The notes under the pieces were generated by a model. That model made no database searches. It was not told the origin of the DNA and saw only the letters and a list, made by a program, of their open reading frames with translations. Shown in pieces: positions 35,459 to 45,399 of a stretch of DNA of 64,000 nt. Every line of letters begins with the position of its first letter. Within the stretch, counting starts at the first letter, position 1. The translations under genes and the position numbers were made by a program. The DNA lies in NCBI GenBank assembly GCA_964410945.1, contig CAYPJE010000012.1:7943-71942 (forward strand), in the 5' to 3' direction. Source of the DNA: CAYPJE01 sp964410945. Lineage in GTDB: Bacteria > Fidelibacterota > Marinisomatia > Marinisomatales > TCS56.

Positions 35459-38214
35459 CAGAATATCACCTGTATACCCAGCATCGTGTAGCGTGGTTTT
35501 TGATCCCTGGAAGGATCATAGTTCGGATTTGGACTGCTTAACATACTGTAGGAATAAATTTCCCCGGGATCATAACCTTCGCCGGTATATGAATTAATCC
35601 GGCGGGCAATCTGATAATCAAGCAGGTTTTCTATTTCAAAAAACAGTTTCAGTTTATAATTATCAAACAGGTAGGTCTTGAATATCTTCAGATCAACGGT
35701 TTTACTTGGTTCTTCACTGATTTCCGCATAGGGACGGTCATCATCAGTGGTACCGACATAATATGGAATGCCATTGTCATATCGGATACTATCGGAAATC
35801 GAGGCAGTATAACGGCGGCCGGAAGTGTATTCCAGACGAATTGACAAGCCCCAATTCTTGGGATGATTATAGGAAATATTGGAAAAGAACTGGATTGGCC
35901 TGTCCCAGCTCATATAATTCTCACCCAAAGGTTTTTCATTGATTTCACCGGCCTGGACCAGCAGGTTATCCAGCGGTGAAGAACTTTTTCCGGTTACAAT
36001 CGAATAATTGAAATTTACATCAGCATACCAGTTGCGCCACACCCGGCTTTTAAGGATGAATTCCATACCCCGGGCACGGGCATAATCAGCATTGAAGTAC
36101 ATATTAAAGGATAAATGGGCATATTTCGGATTGGATGGTGTGATCGTCTGGGAAGTTTCATAATCGAACATATCCTTCCAGTAGGCCTTCATCTCCAGAA
36201 CCTGATCCTCGCTGAAACGGTGTTTGATCCCGATCTCATACTGAACGGTTGTTTTCGGGCTCAAATTGGGATTACCAAATACCTGGTAGGTGGATTCGGA
36301 TTTGGAATTCAGCTTGGCATAGACATACTGGAAAGTGGGCAGTTGGGAAAAATGCCCGTAATAGAAATACAGCACATCATTATTGGTAACCGGATGAGAA
36401 ATACCAAACCGTGGACTGATTCGTCCTTTCCCGCGGTAGCCCATAAACTTGAATGTTTCATCATTGAATAAATCCCGGGCCTCATCGGTAATAATCACTG
36501 ACTCGGGATCATCAATAGCATCCTCCACGTATTTACCCGGGAACCAGTAATCATAGCGCATACCGATATTAAGGGTCATCCCCTCAAATACAATTTGATC
36601 CTGAATATACAGGGCACCATACATGGTACTGGCATTATACATATCATAGTTTGAGCCAAAACCGGTGGTACCGGTCCAGGGTTCTTCGATATCCAGGACC
36701 TGCATATTGGTAATGCTGTTTTCCAGGCCGGTCTTGATCTTGTGTCTTTTCTTGGTCTGGTAGGTCCAGTCTAAATCGAACCGCCAGCTGTCACTGAAGA
36801 TATCATACCATTCCGGCGCCATTCCCGTGTCATAGAATTCATCACCATAAGTGATGACGGTATTGCCATCTTCATCCATTAGTATATAATTGATCGGTTC
36901 CAGATCCAGCCGCTCTTCATAGTCGGTCCAATGTAAATCCTGGACCGCGCTGTGCTCCATGGTGATGAAGCGGCCGAATGTAATTTCATAGAAGGACCGG
37001 GTATTAAGGGTATGGGTCCAATTGAGGCTGGCCAGCCTGGTTTCACGGGTGATCGTATTATAATTATCCAGAATTTCCTGATAGCGGTAGGGATATCTGG
37101 TGGATGAAAAGGCGCGCGACATGAAATACCCCTGATTGATATTCATGGACATATCGTAGGAACCGCTCAGTTTTTTCGTAGGATCGATTTCCCAGGTTAA
37201 TTTATATGAAAGGTGCCAGTCATTATTTTCCCTGGGAGCCAGCACCTCCATGATATTATCAGCAGCGGAATCATTCAGGCCGGGCAGATCCCAGTTACGG
37301 TGGGCGACCAGATTTCCGGCTACTGGAAGGTTACCGTCGTAAATCTTGCCATAGCCGTTCAAGAAAAATGAAAAACGGCCCGGTAAATCAAGACCGAAGT
37401 CTGTTGACATTTTTTCCATGACCAGAGCCGGGCCACCCAGGTTGAATTCAATCTGATCGGTATTATAGTGTGTAAGAGTGCTGTGCTCCAGGCCGTAATT
37501 ATCGCTGGAATACTTCAGTGAACCTTCGAATTTATCGCGGCCTTCCTTCAATTTGATATTGACCACCCCGGACATAGCCTGGCCGTATTCGGCATTATAT
37601 CCGCCGGTAACGATTTCCAGTTCCTCGATCGCCTCGGCGTTGACAAATAAATTGCCTGAATAACCGGACAGGGGATCCTTGACCGAAAAACCATCAACTA
37701 CGAACAGGCTTTCGTCAACCCGTCCACCACGGATATGAATCTCGTTATCCTGAGATGTTACACCAATCTGTTCGGCCAGAATATCTTCCACGCTATTGAC
37801 TACCTTACCGGCAATATCATCACTGCGGATCAGGGCCTGTGAAGAAGTGGCATCTACATCAAACAACGGTTTCTTACCTAAAACGACAATTTCCTCTCCC
37901 AGAGCCAGAACCGTTTCCTCCATCTCAAAATCGAGGGTGGTCCGTTGGTCAGGTTCTACCAGGATCCCGGTGCGCAGCATAATCTTATAGCCAATAATTG
38001 TTGCTTCCAGATCATAGCTGCCAATTTCAACACCATTAATCGTATAATAGCCATCCAGTCCGGTGGCAGCCCCATAATAGGTCCCTTTTACCACCACATT
38101 CACACCAATAAGTGGTTCACCGTTGGCCTGATTGGTAATTTTCCCACTGATGGTACCAGTCTGCTGGGCCAGCAGTAAAACCGGTAAGAATAATACCAGG
38201 AATTTCAGTTTCAT
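35458..38214 (-). CDS. TonB-dependent receptor with carboxypeptidase-regulatory-like N-domain
   Basis: 918 residues. Signal peptide (about 1-16, MKLKFLVLFLPVLLLAQ), carboxypeptidase-D regulatory-like domain (about 18-105, ISGKITNQANGEPLIGVNV), plug domain (about 115-225, with IHIRGGRVDESLFVVDG and TGGYNAEYGQAMSGVVNI) and a 22-strand-type barrel ending in an aromatic residue (GIQVIF). It should import a large substrate or act as a surface-protein export/assembly partner. It has no SusD partner; instead it is tightly coupled to a PorV-like gene (one-base overlap) and to a lipoprotein gene upstream (four-base overlap), which argues against a standard SusCD nutrient system. Confidence 0.9.
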   Translation of the reverse strand: MKLKFLVLFLPVLLLAQQTGTISGKITNQANGEPLIGVNVVVKGTYYGAATGLDGYYTINGVEIGSYDLEATIIGYKIMLRTGILVEPDQRTTLDFEMEETVLALGEEIVVLGKKPLFDVDATSSQALIRSDDIAGKVVNSVEDILAEQIGVTSQDNEIHIRGGRVDESLFVVDGFSVKDPLSGYSGNLFVNAEAIEELEIVTGGYNAEYGQAMSGVVNIKLKEGRDKFEGSLKYSSDNYGLEHSTLTHYNTDQIEFNLGGPALVMEKMSTDFGLDLPGRFSFFLNGYGKIYDGNLPVAGNLVAHRNWDLPGLNDSAADNIMEVLAPRENNDWHLSYKLTWEIDPTKKLSGSYDMSMNINQGYFMSRAFSSTRYPYRYQEILDNYNTITRETRLASLNWTHTLNTRSFYEITFGRFITMEHSAVQDLHWTDYEERLDLEPINYILMDEDGNTVITYGDEFYDTGMAPEWYDIFSDSWRFDLDWTYQTKKRHKIKTGLENSITNMQVLDIEEPWTGTTGFGSNYDMYNASTMYGALYIQDQIVFEGMTLNIGMRYDYWFPGKYVEDAIDDPESVIITDEARDLFNDETFKFMGYRGKGRISPRFGISHPVTNNDVLYFYYGHFSQLPTFQYVYAKLNSKSESTYQVFGNPNLSPKTTVQYEIGIKHRFSEDQVLEMKAYWKDMFDYETSQTITPSNPKYAHLSFNMYFNADYARARGMEFILKSRVWRNWYADVNFNYSIVTGKSSSPLDNLLVQAGEINEKPLGENYMSWDRPIQFFSNISYNHPKNWGLSIRLEYTSGRRYTASISDSIRYDNGIPYYVGTTDDDRPYAEISEEPSKTVDLKIFKTYLFDNYKLKLFFEIENLLDYQIARRINSYTGEGYDPGEIYSYSMLSSPNPNYDPSRDQKPRYTMLGIQVIF

Positions 38215-39851
38215 TCGGCAAACTCCTGATTCAGCAGATAATCCAGCAGCTGACTGGCCGATCCTTCGCCTTCCAAAATCGGTTGACTACCATTATGCAA
38301 TGGAATTGTCATAAATACAATTTTGCCCGACAATTGATTAATACCGGCTTGGAATTGCCCCAGGCTGCAGACATTGGGATTCCCCGTCCATCCGTCACCT
38401 GAAATGGGATCATCCAGATGATAAAGATCAGTCACCGAAACGAATTGTGAAGAATCGGGGATAAAACTCCTGACCCGCACACCAATCGTATACGATGTCA
38501 CCAGATCAGGCAAGCCGGTGATCTGTGATACCAGCCGACGCCCCGGGAAGAAGCGCCCACTGGGATTGATCACACTCTTTGATTGCAGTGGGAAGAAGAC
38601 AAAAGAGGTGTCGGTAATTTCAGATACGTTGAGAAAAACATTGCCACCACCCATTAAAAAACTGGTAATACTGGCGCTGGCCTCCAGATAATTCTCCTGT
38701 CCGATATAGGCAGAAAACCAGATAACATTTTCAAAATAATTCAACGTCGCCTGCACATCGGCCGAACTGTATGGCAGACTGTACCCGATATCCCAAACCG
38801 AGAAATTGCTGTCCGGTATCAGATCGTTTAAGACATTCATGTACCAGTTCTGGGCCGAATTATCCATATCATCAGGAAAATCATTAACCAGCAGTACATC
38901 TCCGATAGCTTCCTTGACAACCCACTCCTGACATTCTTCGGTGGCATTGCTGTCGGGGAATTGAATAATCGGGCTCTCAGCCCCGGCAATATCAAGTGCT
39001 TTAAGGAAAAATTTGTGCTCCCCCGGTTCCAGTTCGGATAAAGTCAGGCTGGAGTAGAGCTGGGCATCCAGTGAATTCCAGCAGGTATCACAAGTGTCAT
39101 CCAGGGCATAAAAAATGTTGGTAATTGTCTCAATACCATCCAGATCGAACACATCCCAGACAAAAGTGCGGGTGCCAAAAGTATGAGAAGTCCTGCCATG
39201 ATCGGCACTGGCCGGATTACTCCCAAACCGGAATTCTATCTCCGGGCTGGAGTTACGGATGGGAAACGTTAGCATAGCAGGCGTGGGATCGATGGCTCCG
39301 GAGTCATCGATGGCCCGTACATAAAACTGAAAAACATCCAAAGCCGTCCTGATCGGGACGCTGAACAGGCTATCCTCCCGCTTGGTCTGAATCCAATCGG
39401 GATCACTGTTCCAGCGTACTTCGTAAGCCACAATATCACCATCGCGATCCTCGCCCCACCAGTACATCAACTGCTGGCTGGTAGTTACGGTAGTGAATGC
39501 ATTTTCCAGGGCATCCTGAACATAAAAAGTGTCGACTTCAGTATCGCTGAGATCTATCCAGGTTGTGTCATAGGTTGTAATCCCGGTTGTAGTATCGGTA
39601 GTAGCAATAATTTCATCGATAAACAGGTAGGTCCAGCTGGTATCGAATATTGTTTCACCTGACACAGTGTCAAGCACGGTAACTATCTCATCAATTACAT
39701 GGTAAATCGTATCACTGGCAGCCAGTGCCAGGTAGGTCTCCGGTGGTTGATTACCCAACGGATCCGACTTATCATCATAATCCCACAATGAGCAGGACAC
39801 CAGTACAGCCAGCAGGATGAAGCTGGCAATTTTGATCAGGTTATTAGTCAT
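38211..39851 (-). CDS. Surface lipoprotein of unknown function
   Basis: 546 residues. Lipoprotein signal with lipobox VLVSC (Cys at about 20). The mature N-terminal part is rich in Thr/Asp with repeating D-T-T-x-x-T-T phrases (about 60-110). Then come Ig/fibronectin-like stretches (about 120-290, ending EPGEHKFFLKALDIAGAE) and a C-terminal alpha/beta part (about 310-540, VLLVNDFPDD, MGGGNVFLNVSEI) resembling class-I glutamine-amidotransferase-like folds without a visible catalytic Cys. I do not recognise the family. The overlap with the TonB-receptor gene suggests its product works with that receptor at the outer membrane. Confidence 0.8.
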   Translation of the reverse strand: MTNNLIKIASFILLAVLVSCSLWDYDDKSDPLGNQPPETYLALAASDTIYHVIDEIVTVLDTVSGETIFDTSWTYLFIDEIIATTDTTTGITTYDTTWIDLSDTEVDTFYVQDALENAFTTVTTSQQLMYWWGEDRDGDIVAYEVRWNSDPDWIQTKREDSLFSVPIRTALDVFQFYVRAIDDSGAIDPTPAMLTFPIRNSSPEIEFRFGSNPASADHGRTSHTFGTRTFVWDVFDLDGIETITNIFYALDDTCDTCWNSLDAQLYSSLTLSELEPGEHKFFLKALDIAGAESPIIQFPDSNATEECQEWVVKEAIGDVLLVNDFPDDMDNSAQNWYMNVLNDLIPDSNFSVWDIGYSLPYSSADVQATLNYFENVIWFSAYIGQENYLEASASITSFLMGGGNVFLNVSEITDTSFVFFPLQSKSVINPSGRFFPGRRLVSQITGLPDLVTSYTIGVRVRSFIPDSSQFVSVTDLYHLDDPISGDGWTGNPNVCSLGQFQAGINQLSGKIVFMTIPLHNGSQPILEGEGSASQLLDYLLNQEFAE

Positions 39852-39915
39852 GAATTATTGATGGATGATTATGGGGTGAGCGCCCTGAAATCAGAGCGCT
39901 CACCATTAATCACGT

Positions 39916-42900
39916 TTATCGCAATAGAGTCATTTTCTTCACGGAAACATAGTCCCCGGCGACCATTCTCAGGAAATAGACACCGGTACCAACCATCTGT
40001 CCGCGGTTGTTTTTACCATCCCAAACGATGTTGAAGCGGCCGGCGGGCATATGTCCGCTGACCAGCGTCCGGACCTGGCGGCCCAGGACATCGTAAACGA
40101 TCAGTTTGGCAACGCCGGCTTCGGCCATATCAAACTGGATCTGGGTGGTGGGGTTAAACGGGTTGGGGTAGTTCTGGTGCAGGGCGAACTTGCGTGGCTG
40201 CACTTTTTCATCTTCCACACCATCTACCGGGAAGTAAATGTCTTCCACATAGAGCGGTACCACTTTATAAGTGGAAACACCAGTATCGCTGTAGGTGGAG
40301 AAATGATGATAGACCCAACCGACAATCGAGTCGATCTGGGTACCAACGGCCGGAGGACCAGTTAATTCCCACCAGTCATAGATGACCCAGGAATCGTGAT
40401 CGATCCAGACTTCACCGGAGCCATCGCTGACGGCAAACATACCATCATTGGTGTTGAGGCCAGCGGCGGTAACTTTGGTGACGGTCAAATCCTTGAGCTT
40501 CACCATCACATTACCCCACTGCTCAGCCGTTTCGGGCCAACGCAGATCACCGGTGGCAACCGGTTCCGGATCAGGTATACCAACACCGTGAACACCGGAA
40601 CCGAATCCGATGATATCCGGCACATCGGTGCCAAACAGCTCGGTCATATTTCCATGGTCGGTGCTGTATTCATCGATATAACCTTTGGCACGAACCGTAT
40701 CGCCTTCCCACATGATCGGAATACCAGTCGAGTCGGGATCATAGGACAGAATTCCACTCCATGGACCACCATGCATATCTTCATACATGACTTTGATACC
40801 GGCACCGGCATAACCAAGTTCGGTGGGCATAGTCACAATGCCTTCAATAGTGACAAAACTGGTATCACCACCAGTATAATCGAGGCTCATGTAGGAAAGA
40901 TCACCTTCATGTTCAACCAGTCCATCACTACCAACACGACCGGTTTTCAGCAAATCACTGTACAGTACCTGCTGGACACGCTGGATCCGGCAGACACCAT
41001 CCTCCACCACATCGCGGGCCAGGCGGGGTTGCAGACGGGCTTCATTATAGGAATAATCCATAACACCAACTAACTCAGCGAAAACATCACCAACCTTGGG
41101 CCAGCAATAGTAATCCCAGGTATCATCGACCATCAGGGTGTCGGTACCATCAGTAACAAACCATTCACCATAACTGCTCATTTCCTCGACTACGGTAACA
41201 TTTTCAACCTTGACCAGGACACCTTCGTAAGCCTCCTGCTCGGTTCCGCCGGTCTTGACCTGTCCGCAGGTAACAACGATCGGTTCGGGAACGGTCCCTT
41301 TACCATAGATCGTGACGCTGGTTACATCGGTCATTTCAGTTACACCATAGTATTCAGTAACCGTACCGGTCATGGCAATACTATCACCTTCAGCCACGGT
41401 ATGGACAATACCGGAAGCATCGTTAAAATCGAATGCATCCCAGCCGCCGTATTCGAAGCAGTAGATACCGGCCCAGGCGGCAGTGGAATCCTGCACATAG
41501 AGGTAGCGGTTCTTGTAGCTGCCCCAGAATTCGGCTGTCACGATACCACTGATGGTAACTTCCTGTCCATCCAGCGGTGAGGGACCAGTGGTGGAATATT
41601 GAATATCCCGAATCGGGATCGCTTCACCAGCCGCTGCCAGGACCAGATAGGACATAACGTCAGAGCTGGTCTGCAGGGAACCATCATCAACCAGGATGCT
41701 GTACTCAACCAATGTTCCGGAAGATTGTCCGGGAATTGTTGCCGTGTATTCATCACCAGTTGAATTCGCCATCACCACATCAACATCACCGGCACCAACA
41801 TCATAGGTCAGGGTGGCCGTGAATGCACCGTCATCAGTAATAACGGCGGTTACCGTAACCTCATCATCGGTATAGACCGGCTGTGGGGCGTAAGTTACCG
41901 TTCCGATTACCGGAGCCTGGTTCTGGAACGTTTCAATATCCTCTTCGTAGCGGGGATAAATCTGGTGGCTGTAATACTGCCCCAGCCAACCTGTCATATT
42001 GAAGGTACCAACCGGAGCTGCCATACCGGCAATCGGCTGGTCACTATCAATATAAACACCGATCGTATCAGTAGGATCAATCAAATCGAAGCTGCCACTG
42101 GCTGTGGGCCAATCACCGTCGTAAGTGGCATTAACAACTTTTACCAGCATACCTTCGTAAGTTTCCGGATCAGCCAGGATATCTGCAATCGTCATCTGCA
42201 GTGGTGGTGGGGTAACGGCACCTTTATATAAAATGGTAATATTGGTTGTGTCACCGCAATCGATTTCCCGCTTACCGTTATAATCCATGATCGTACCAGT
42301 AGCTTCTACATAATCACCAACTTCCAGGGTTGACATGTAATCGCTGTATACGAACAGGTTTAATCCACCGGTAGCATCCTGAAAACCGACATCAGTGCGG
42401 GAAAAAGCAAACGGTGGTGTTGTGATAAATCCACGCACCGTATGGGTACCACCGGAATCGGCTCGGGCCACGGCCATGGTGGAAACACCAGTGGCCGGAT
42501 CGGCTAAATCAGTTATGGCACGTGGCATAATCTGGTACCCTTCATCACGGGGATCGGAACCATCATATTGTCCCAATACACCGGTGAGAATAAAAGCACC
42601 GGTTGGCTCGGTACTGCCATCAATATCGGTATCGCTGTCGATTCGCATATCGACCACTGTAGTACCACCATCGTCGGACACTTGCAGGGTGGCACTGTTA
42701 TCGGCTGTGGGCCATGATCCGCCTACAATGGATACATTTTCAATAACAATCAATTCGGATTCAAATTCTTCGGGTGTATTCAATAGTGTGGTCAGGGTCA
42801 TGGGCAGCGATTGGGGAAGATCATTCCCACTACTGACGATGGTAATATCACCGGCACTCAGCGCTTCAATCTCCAGTAATCCATTGTATTCCAGGATCTT

Positions 42901-43146
42901 CCCGGTCACATTTACCAGATCACCCATTGCCAGTCCTACATAAGAACTATAGAAGAACAGATTCAAGGCTGCGGTTGCATCCTGAATCTGATAGCTGGTA
43001 TAGCCAGTCGACCAGGGTGGTGTGGTAACAACACCTTCCACAGTGACTGTATCACCCAGCGATTCCCGTGCCTCGGCAATCGTAACTACCTGGGCAAAGG
43101 ATACGGTAACCAGCAACAGCATGACTGTTAACAATTTAATTTTCAT
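39916..43146 (-). CDS. T9SS-sorted secreted protein with tandem OB-fold-like repeats
   Basis: 1076 residues. Signal peptide (about 1-18). Four modules of an OB-fold/YhcR-OBF-like type follow at about 20-212, 222-410, 510-710 and 745-965; each carries phrases such as VTVEGVVTTPP, YQIQDATAALNLFFYS and GDLVNVTGKILEYNG. A fibronectin-like segment (about 415-505) separates the first and second pairs. The C-terminus (about 985-1076) is a type A T9SS sorting domain with HQNYPNPFNPTTQIQF, VYDVLGRQVRTL, GTGVYFLRM and a basic end. It is exported by T9SS and likely displayed on the surface or released. OB-folds of this sort occur in secreted nucleases, but no nuclease domain is present. It follows its upstream neighbour by 18 bases. 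Confidence 0.85.
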   Translation of the reverse strand: MKIKLLTVMLLLVTVSFAQVVTIAEARESLGDTVTVEGVVTTPPWSTGYTSYQIQDATAALNLFFYSSYVGLAMGDLVNVTGKILEYNGLLEIEALSAGDITIVSSGNDLPQSLPMTLTTLLNTPEEFESELIVIENVSIVGGSWPTADNSATLQVSDDGGTTVVDMRIDSDTDIDGSTEPTGAFILTGVLGQYDGSDPRDEGYQIMPRAITDLADPATGVSTMAVARADSGGTHTVRGFITTPPFAFSRTDVGFQDATGGLNLFVYSDYMSTLEVGDYVEATGTIMDYNGKREIDCGDTTNITILYKGAVTPPPLQMTIADILADPETYEGMLVKVVNATYDGDWPTASGSFDLIDPTDTIGVYIDSDQPIAGMAAPVGTFNMTGWLGQYYSHQIYPRYEEDIETFQNQAPVIGTVTYAPQPVYTDDEVTVTAVITDDGAFTATLTYDVGAGDVDVVMANSTGDEYTATIPGQSSGTLVEYSILVDDGSLQTSSDVMSYLVLAAAGEAIPIRDIQYSTTGPSPLDGQEVTISGIVTAEFWGSYKNRYLYVQDSTAAWAGIYCFEYGGWDAFDFNDASGIVHTVAEGDSIAMTGTVTEYYGVTEMTDVTSVTIYGKGTVPEPIVVTCGQVKTGGTEQEAYEGVLVKVENVTVVEEMSSYGEWFVTDGTDTLMVDDTWDYYCWPKVGDVFAELVGVMDYSYNEARLQPRLARDVVEDGVCRIQRVQQVLYSDLLKTGRVGSDGLVEHEGDLSYMSLDYTGGDTSFVTIEGIVTMPTELGYAGAGIKVMYEDMHGGPWSGILSYDPDSTGIPIMWEGDTVRAKGYIDEYSTDHGNMTELFGTDVPDIIGFGSGVHGVGIPDPEPVATGDLRWPETAEQWGNVMVKLKDLTVTKVTAAGLNTNDGMFAVSDGSGEVWIDHDSWVIYDWWELTGPPAVGTQIDSIVGWVYHHFSTYSDTGVSTYKVVPLYVEDIYFPVDGVEDEKVQPRKFALHQNYPNPFNPTTQIQFDMAEAGVAKLIVYDVLGRQVRTLVSGHMPAGRFNIVWDGKNNRGQMVGTGVYFLRMVAGDYVSVKKMTLLR

Positions 43147-43164
43147 ACCTATCTCCTCATTTGC

Positions 43165-45270
43165 TTATTTGATGATCAGGAATTTGCCTTCCTTGATCTT
43201 CTCTGTTTTAAGGTCTTTTACAGTGAACAGATAGAGCCCCGATGCCACAGCCTGATCAAACTGACTGATCATATCCCAGGCATGTTCTCCACCGCTCATG
43301 AGCGGGTCTTTTCCACTGTCAATATTTTCGATATCATTCCCCTGATAACCAGCGTCATGCCGGATAACATCCACCTGGTCACCGGCCAAAGTAAAGATTC
43401 GTATTTCAGCCTGGGCTGGCAGGTTCTGAAACCAGATCATCCGGTCCCGGCTGCCAAAGCCATCCCATTTGGCCTGTCCTCGATACGGATTGGGATATAC
43501 ACTCGGTTCACCAACCCAGCCTGAACTGTCGGTGACTGTTCCGGGGAATACATAAAAACGATTTGCATGAGTGGAGCTTTCCAAGCTGGCCAGATTAGCT
43601 TCCGGATCGCCACGGTCATAGGCCGTAACCGAATAATAATTCAACCAGCCGTTCTTAACACCGTCGTTCTCAAATTTATAATGGTAAAACCGGCCATTGA
43701 TCAGAACCGAGTCTGGCTCGCCATCAGCGTTTGTAATCCGTATTCCGTCCAAACCGGTATTGTAGCCGATATTCTGATCATTCTCGTTAAAAATATCAAA
43801 GTCACCTAATAGTGTAAATTCAGCGCTTTCATCGCCATAAGTCTTACGGGCGCCATAGATGCGGTAACCCTCAAAATCAATTTCCTGACTCACAGGATCT
43901 ACGAAACTTTCAGCATTATTCGACCAGTATACCGTTGCAGTTTGGTTTCCAACTTTGACAGTCATATCCGGATTCGGCGGCGGTTCAGGCAGAATATAGC
44001 GATCAAGAATTCCGTCACTGTCACCGTCCTCACCCTCATCCAATATGTTATTCCTGTTTTTATCCTCGCCATCATAGGCCTGCTGGGCCCAATCTTTGTT
44101 TACATGCAGATTGGACCGCCGCTCCTCACTCTCTTCACCACCACCGTTCCAGCGGGCGGCCACTACGGTAAAGACCGCTTCAAATGATTCTCCCGGGGGT
44201 AGAGCCCATTGCGATGAATCAGGTGCAATCGGCTGACTGCCAAAGGGACCGGCCGATAACAGGAACAACCAACTGTTGGGTGAGCTGGGATAGCCCTCTG
44301 AAGTATAGATATTACTGTCAGAACCCTTTGGTACACTTGAAAGCAATGCTTCGTAACGGGCATCATCGGTCAGGGGCATTACATAGGCCGGGTAATCGGA
44401 ATTATTGGAGCTGGACCAGACCCATTGGCTGTAATACGATGTCAGGTATTGACGGGGAACACTGCCACCCAGCAGGGCAAAGCCGATATACGATTCGGCC
44501 CAGCCGTCGTCACCATCGGCATCATACTGATAAGCGATCTCACGGTTGAAGCCAGCCTCGTCAATTGTTTCATCAAACCCATCCAGGTTGTCGTACCAGG
44601 TAAAACCGCCACCAGGTTCATATTCACTGGTATAATTCATATTCGCCACCGATGGATCAACCCAGAATCCAGCATAGATGTCTTTAATGGTATCGTTGGA
44701 TACATTGGTTATTTTATAATTGAGAATAGCGAATGCGTCGGCAAAATTGAAATTCCAGGAATAGCTTTCCAGGTCCACACTGATTCCCAACGGAGTATGA
44801 TCGGTAATAACCCGACCATAGTCGACAAAATTCATTATCATATCCTGGTGGGAAACAGCATCTGGGGAATAATACTGGGCCATAGGATCGTCAGCAGTGG
44901 ATGAAATACTGGAACGTATTTCAATGTCGGAATTGGCAAAATACTCAAAACCGGCATCACCTGATTCGAATACACCATCGACAATCGATGTACTCACCCG
45001 GCGATCACCGTTTACAATACCACCAACCCAGAGGCCGGCATAAGAAAAATGTTCAACCTGCTCACGCAAAACTTCAGTATGTTGTTTATACCGGCAGGAA
45101 GGCTGGTCTTCATTATTCCACCCCTCACCTAAAACACCATAGTTTGTTATCGTCATCCCCAATTGACTAACAGTTGTGTATTTATCATATACATCGGCGG
45201 CAAACTGTGGAAACAGGACCGATACAGAAAGAGAAAATATTATTACGAATCTTACGGCAGTCTTCAACAT
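43165..45270 (-). CDS. Large secreted protein with T9SS-like C-terminal domain
   Basis: 701 residues from ATG 45270. Signal peptide MLKTAVRFVIIFSLSVSVL (1-19). The body is beta-rich with no recognised catalytic site. Near residue 430 is an acidic EF-hand/dockerin-like segment, DKNRNNILDEGEDGDSDGIL, expected to bind calcium. The last ~100 residues begin PSVYPNPYRGQAKWDG and end SGLYLFTVKD...EGKFLIIK, a variant of the T9SS sorting fold. The open frame reaches 45339, but the extra 23 residues precede the signal peptide and overlap a predicted -10 element, so I use the inner ATG. First gene of the six-gene surface operon. Confidence 0.82.
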   Translation of the reverse strand: MLKTAVRFVIIFSLSVSVLFPQFAADVYDKYTTVSQLGMTITNYGVLGEGWNNEDQPSCRYKQHTEVLREQVEHFSYAGLWVGGIVNGDRRVSTSIVDGVFESGDAGFEYFANSDIEIRSSISSTADDPMAQYYSPDAVSHQDMIMNFVDYGRVITDHTPLGISVDLESYSWNFNFADAFAILNYKITNVSNDTIKDIYAGFWVDPSVANMNYTSEYEPGGGFTWYDNLDGFDETIDEAGFNREIAYQYDADGDDGWAESYIGFALLGGSVPRQYLTSYYSQWVWSSSNNSDYPAYVMPLTDDARYEALLSSVPKGSDSNIYTSEGYPSSPNSWLFLLSAGPFGSQPIAPDSSQWALPPGESFEAVFTVVAARWNGGGEESEERRSNLHVNKDWAQQAYDGEDKNRNNILDEGEDGDSDGILDRYILPEPPPNPDMTVKVGNQTATVYWSNNAESFVDPVSQEIDFEGYRIYGARKTYGDESAEFTLLGDFDIFNENDQNIGYNTGLDGIRITNADGEPDSVLINGRFYHYKFENDGVKNGWLNYYSVTAYDRGDPEANLASLESSTHANRFYVFPGTVTDSSGWVGEPSVYPNPYRGQAKWDGFGSRDRMIWFQNLPAQAEIRIFTLAGDQVDVIRHDAGYQGNDIENIDSGKDPLMSGGEHAWDMISQFDQAVASGLYLFTVKDLKTEKIKEGKFLIIK

Positions 45271-45338
45271 TCTAATCAACAATAACTGGTTCTTCCAGTC
45301 TATAACGAGTGGCGATTCGACTACTGGAAAGGGCTTCA

Positions 45339-45367
45339 AAATTAGCGATTGGCAAAAGGCAAGTCAA
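45339..45367 (-). promoter_or_regulatory. Sigma70-like promoter of the surface operon
   Basis: Minus-strand TTGACT (45367-45362), 17-base spacer, TAATTT (45344-45339). Predicted start near 45332, giving a ~60-base leader before the ATG at 45270. It fits the choice of the shorter start for that gene. Confidence 0.4.
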
Positions 45368-45399
45368 CGTACAATCGATGAATGTTGATTAGATTTCAA

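Noticed and set aside
35458..39851. SusCD-type nutrient uptake pair
   Set aside because: The TonB receptor resembles SusC in its N-domain, but the neighbouring lipoprotein has Ig-like and alpha/beta regions and no SusD/TPR features.
45271..45339. Longer N-terminus for the first surface-operon protein
   Set aside because: It would place 23 residues before a clear signal peptide and overlaps a plausible -10 element.
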